From: DATMNI01 sp035570275
GTDB lineage: Bacteria > Acidobacteriota > Terriglobia > Bryobacterales > Bryobacteraceae
Length of the DNA stretch: 64,000 nucleotides
Assembly (NCBI GenBank): GCA_035570275.1
Contig: DATMNI010000093.1
Location: 42,602-106,601 of the forward strand
Reading direction: 5' to 3'
Below, in pieces: positions 59,538 through 64,000 of the stretch (position 1 is the first letter of the stretch; each line of letters begins with the position of its first letter). Both the position numbers and the translations under genes were made by a program. The notes beneath the pieces are model-generated. The model ran no database searches and had not been told where the DNA came from. It was given only the letters and a program-made list of their open reading frames with translations.

Positions 59538-59556
59538 CGCGATCCGGAGGGTCGCG
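59538..59556. repeat. Hairpin related to the one after RNase J
   Basis: CGCGATCCGGAGGGTCGCG followed by GCCA, upstream of the cupin gene. It differs from CGCGACCCAGAGGGTCGCG (47026-47044) at two positions and shares the GGCCA-type right flank. Confidence 0.5.
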
Positions 59557-59626
59557 GCCATTATCTGCACAGAACGCGAAATCGTGATTAAATCGATTAT
59601 ACGTTTCGGGGACTAAAGGAGAGTTG

Positions 59627-60187
59627 ATGCTCGCGAGATGGTTGTTGACAGCGATTCTTGCCGCTACCCTGGCCTCCGCCCAGCGCGGCGGTGGTGGCGG
59701 GATGGGCGGCGGTGGCGGGATGGGCGGCGATGGCGGCCCCGGCGGTGGCGGTACCGGCAGTGGCGGGATGTACGGCGAGGGCATGGGCAGCGGTGGCGCC
59801 CGCGTGCAGCGGCAGAGCAAGCTCGACATGATCGCCGACAAGCTCAAGTTGAATAAGGACCAGAAGGAACAGGTGCAGACTATCTTCCAAGCCGCGATGG
59901 AAGAGGCCCGGCCGGTGTCCGAACAGATCATGAAAGGGCGGGAAGTGATCGCGGGCGCGATGGTTAGCGGAAAGAGCGACGACGAGATCAGGAAAATGTT
60001 GGACGAGTATGCCGGTCTGGCGGCGCAAATGACGGCCGTCGAGACCAAGGCCTTCGGCAAGGTGTACACGCTGCTCAAACCGAACCAGCAGTCCAAGGCT
60101 CCGGCGGCATTTGAACTGATGGCCGGGATGTTTGGCGGGCAGGGGTCCGGCGGCAGAGGCCGTGTCCGGGGCGGAGACAGGAACTAA
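59627..60187 (+). CDS. Glycine-rich Spy-like exported protein 1
   Basis: A 186-residue protein: export signal MLARWLLTAILAATLASAQ, then a Gly/Met-rich repeat region of about 45 residues (GGGGGMGGGGGMGGDGGPGG), then a helical part with an LTxxQ-like motif LKLNKDQKEQVQTIFQAAMEEA and a second helical hairpin. The layout recalls Spy/CpxP and zinc-resistance-type periplasmic helical proteins, which act as chaperones or metal-stress factors. AAAGGAGAG lies just upstream. A paralogue follows at 60198. Confidence 0.65.
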   Translation: MLARWLLTAILAATLASAQRGGGGGMGGGGGMGGDGGPGGGGTGSGGMYGEGMGSGGARVQRQSKLDMIADKLKLNKDQKEQVQTIFQAAMEEARPVSEQIMKGREVIAGAMVSGKSDDEIRKMLDEYAGLAAQMTAVETKAFGKVYTLLKPNQQSKAPAAFELMAGMFGGQGSGGRGRVRGGDRN

Positions 60188-60197
60188 CGGTGATCCC

Positions 60198-60689
60198 ATG
60201 CTCTACAAAATAATCTTGACCGGCATTCTGGCGAGCACGTTGATGCTCGCGCAACGCGGAGGCGGTGGTGGCGGAGGGCGAGGAGGGGGCGGCGGGAACA
60301 TCCCCATCATGTCCTCCGGCGGCGGCTCGCGGTTGGACCGGATCGCCGAGGCTCTCAAGCTCACCAGGGAACAGAAGAAGGATTTAAAGGCGACTCTGGA
60401 TGACGCGCAGAAGGAGGCCACGCCGATCCACGACCAGTTAATGAAGGGGCGCGACGCGATCGCGGAAGCCGTGGCGGCGGGCAAAAGCCAGGACGAGGTC
60501 ACGCAACTGGTCGCGGCCAATTCGGTGCTGGACGCCCAGATCGCGGGCATCGAATTAAAGGCCTTTACTACGATTTTCAAGGGGCTCGACAAAGACCAGC
60601 AGACCAAGCCCGGCATGCCGATGATCTTTCAGGGCATGAAAGGGATATTCAACGGCAAGAACTGGAATTCGGCGGAAGACGGGCGGTAA
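60198..60689 (+). CDS. Glycine-rich Spy-like exported protein 2
   Basis: A 163-residue paralogue of the preceding protein: export signal MLYKIILTGILASTLMLAQ, a shorter glycine run, then LKLTREQKKDLKATLDDAQKE with the LTxxQ-type core and HDQLMKGRDAIAEAVAAGKS matching EQIMKGREVIAGAMVSGKS of copy 1. The two genes are 10 bp apart and clearly arose by tandem duplication. The probable location is the periplasm. Confidence 0.65.
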   Translation: MLYKIILTGILASTLMLAQRGGGGGGGRGGGGGNIPIMSSGGGSRLDRIAEALKLTREQKKDLKATLDDAQKEATPIHDQLMKGRDAIAEAVAAGKSQDEVTQLVAANSVLDAQIAGIELKAFTTIFKGLDKDQQTKPGMPMIFQGMKGIFNGKNWNSAEDGR

Positions 60690-60803
60690 CGCGCCGCTGG
60701 AAACTGGCGTGCCGATGCGCCGCCTGCAATCGGCTTTATTCGTTTTGCCCGGCGTTCGGCAACACGATTTGACGTTAAATTCCAGGACGCCGCGCGGCGC
60801 GCG

Positions 60804-63095
<2,292 letters not shown>

Positions 63096-63166
63096 GAAGG
63101 CTTGCCTTTCAAGACAATTATACTCGGTAGTCTGATTCGACACGACGGGGAAACACACGCCTGTGG

Positions 63167-63375
63167 GGCCGGTTGCCAACTCGTGCGGCGCCCAAGCTGG
63201 AGGACGGCCAATACGCCCATATTGCGGCATTCTACGATTCCATCCACCACGGCACACCGCCGCCGGTGGATATCAGAGTCGGGGCCACCGCGGCGCTCAC
63301 GGCGATTCTGGGCCCCGCACGGCCGCACCAAAGCCGAGCGGAATTGCATCTCCAACGCGAGGAGTGGCATCATTC
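63167..63375 (+). pseudogene. C-terminal remnant of a Gfo/Idh/MocA-type oxidoreductase
   Basis: A plus-strand frame reads KLEDGQYAHIAAFYDSIHHG, then TPPPVDIRVGATAALTAILG, followed by degraded residues. The pattern 'H...F.D.I..G..P...I..G......L' is the typical C-terminal end of Gfo/Idh/MocA family oxidoreductases. No N-terminal Rossmann domain is present; the fragment lies between maeB and a family-B half repeat, so it is gene debris. Confidence 0.4.
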
Positions 63376-63404
63376 GCGAGGCGCCCGGTCTTCGGGTAAG
63401 ACCG

Positions 63405-63440
63405 CTCCCTGACGGTCACGGCTCCGATGCGACTTTAAGG
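63405..63440. repeat. Family-B half repeat, copy B4
   Basis: GACCGCTCCCTGACGGTCAC then GGCTCCGATGCGACTTTAA: the left arm only, followed by a degenerate loop. It lies between two pseudogene remnants. Confidence 0.65.
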
Positions 63441-63517
63441 CCGAGTCAAACAATAACAACTTGCGTCTGGCGTAAGGGGAATCGGCTTGGAGCGGGGGAA
63501 TCCAAATAGGCAAGATT

Positions 63518-63876
63518 TCACGCCAAGCCGCAAAGTCGCCAAGAAGACTGCTCCTTGATAAGGCCACTTTGAAGTTTATCCAGTAAGCCCAAACGCTTGT
63601 TGGCTAGCCGCAGATGGGAGGCCTGCCCGAAATCCCACTTCCATGTGGACGCCGTGATACACCAGGGGAACCAGGTGCTGACGACGTCGTGAGCAGCCTG
63701 CCGGTGTTCCAGTTCGTATGCCAGGACCAATTCATAGACCGGCTCCGGCAGGCCCGGCCCAAGAGTGGTATGGACTCGATAGGCTGCAACCACAATCTGT
63801 TTAAGCCAGTGGATTCCCGGTCGCGTTGACTTCGATTATCCCTGTTAATCCCTCTTGTGAACTCACTCGTGTCCAA
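63518..63876 (-). pseudogene. GxxExxY-family protein gene, frameshifted and internally deleted
   Basis: The minus strand reads MDTSEFTRGINRDNRSQRD in one frame (from 63876), then, after a frameshift, QIVVAAYRVHTTLGPGLPEP and VYELVLAYELEHRQAAHD with the GxxExxY motif (GLPEPVY). The end, HLRLANKRLGLLDKLQ, then SGLIKEQ, matches the last part of the family, but the middle region with the PD-(D/E)XK-like core is missing. The family has a nuclease-like fold and unknown role. Clearly broken. Confidence 0.6.
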
Positions 63877-64000
63877 GACAGCATTTATTCTGAGCGACAG
63901 CAGCCGTCAGTCATGAGTTAGCCGTTTGCGTTCCTCCTCCTTTGCCGAGTTGCGGTGGGGTATGCCCTCCTGTCAACGTAGTGAGTGAATCGCCACGCTC

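Overview
The window is high-GC DNA that looks like the chromosome of an acidobacterium close to Solibacter/Bryobacter. The assignment rests on gene content: three PadR-regulator plus ADOP-type MacB/FtsX permease pairs, a 1207-residue Oar-like TonB-dependent receptor with a carboxypeptidase-regulatory N-domain, two fused membrane/spermidine-synthase-like proteins, a YXWGXW protein, an HspR-type dnaK operon and several short interspersed palindromic repeat families. There are no rRNA genes, CRISPR arrays, phage genes or intact transposases that I can see. Most of the window is ordinary chromosome, with accessory debris around 3.7-5 kb, 9.6-10.3 kb, 53.2-54.2 kb and 63.1-63.9 kb.

Layout. 1-9.2 kb: a partial secreted protein, fused spermidine-synthase-like protein 1, a glutaryl-CoA-dehydrogenase-like enzyme, a Uma2 nuclease with a remnant of a second copy, an NTF2-fold protein, an unknown helical protein and PadR/ADOP pair 1. 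9.2-21.8 kb: a ParDE-like module with an odd toxin, a TPR/beta-barrel protein followed by a PgaB-like hydrolase, ferrochelatase, a DUF4159 protein, a tannase-family esterase and PadR/ADOP pair 2. 21.8-32.1 kb: an MBL hydrolase, divergent SDR and PhyH oxygenase genes, the TonB-dependent receptor, fused protein 2, a MerR regulator, a TIM-barrel protein and a small secreted protein. 32.1-39.7 kb: YkgJ and CbiX proteins, dnaK-dnaJ-hspR and a fused TrpE-TrpG anthranilate synthase. 39.7-50.7 kb: a GT2/epimerase/Nudix operon, two overlapping exported squalene-cyclase-fold proteins, a GlcD-like flavin oxidase, RNase J, a candidate 6S RNA and a DUF6599-like membrane protein. 50.7-64 kb: a HisC-like aminotransferase overlapping HPPD (tyrosine catabolism), a TIR fragment, a deoxyribosyltransferase-like gene, a small Cys-rich exported protein and a YcnI copper protein, PadR/ADOP pair 3, DoxX, cupin, two glycine-rich Spy-like proteins, malic enzyme MaeB and two pseudogene remnants.

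Regulation can be read in places. dnaK has a perfect-spacing sigma70 promoter and, immediately upstream, a near-consensus HAIR operator for HspR, encoded by the third gene of the same operon. An intrinsic terminator lies between dnaK and dnaJ. One padR gene has a perfect dyad at its start. Several gene pairs overlap by ATGA, GTGA or TGATG and are probably translationally coupled.

The most unusual features are the repeats. A double-hairpin family occurs four times, and the second hairpin shows compensatory base changes between copies. One copy has been absorbed into the 5' end of a reading frame and another supplies a stop codon. A second family brackets several convergent gene ends. Short tandem repeats occur both between genes and, in frame, within loops of at least four proteins. 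All functional assignments are from reading the sequence; no database search was run.
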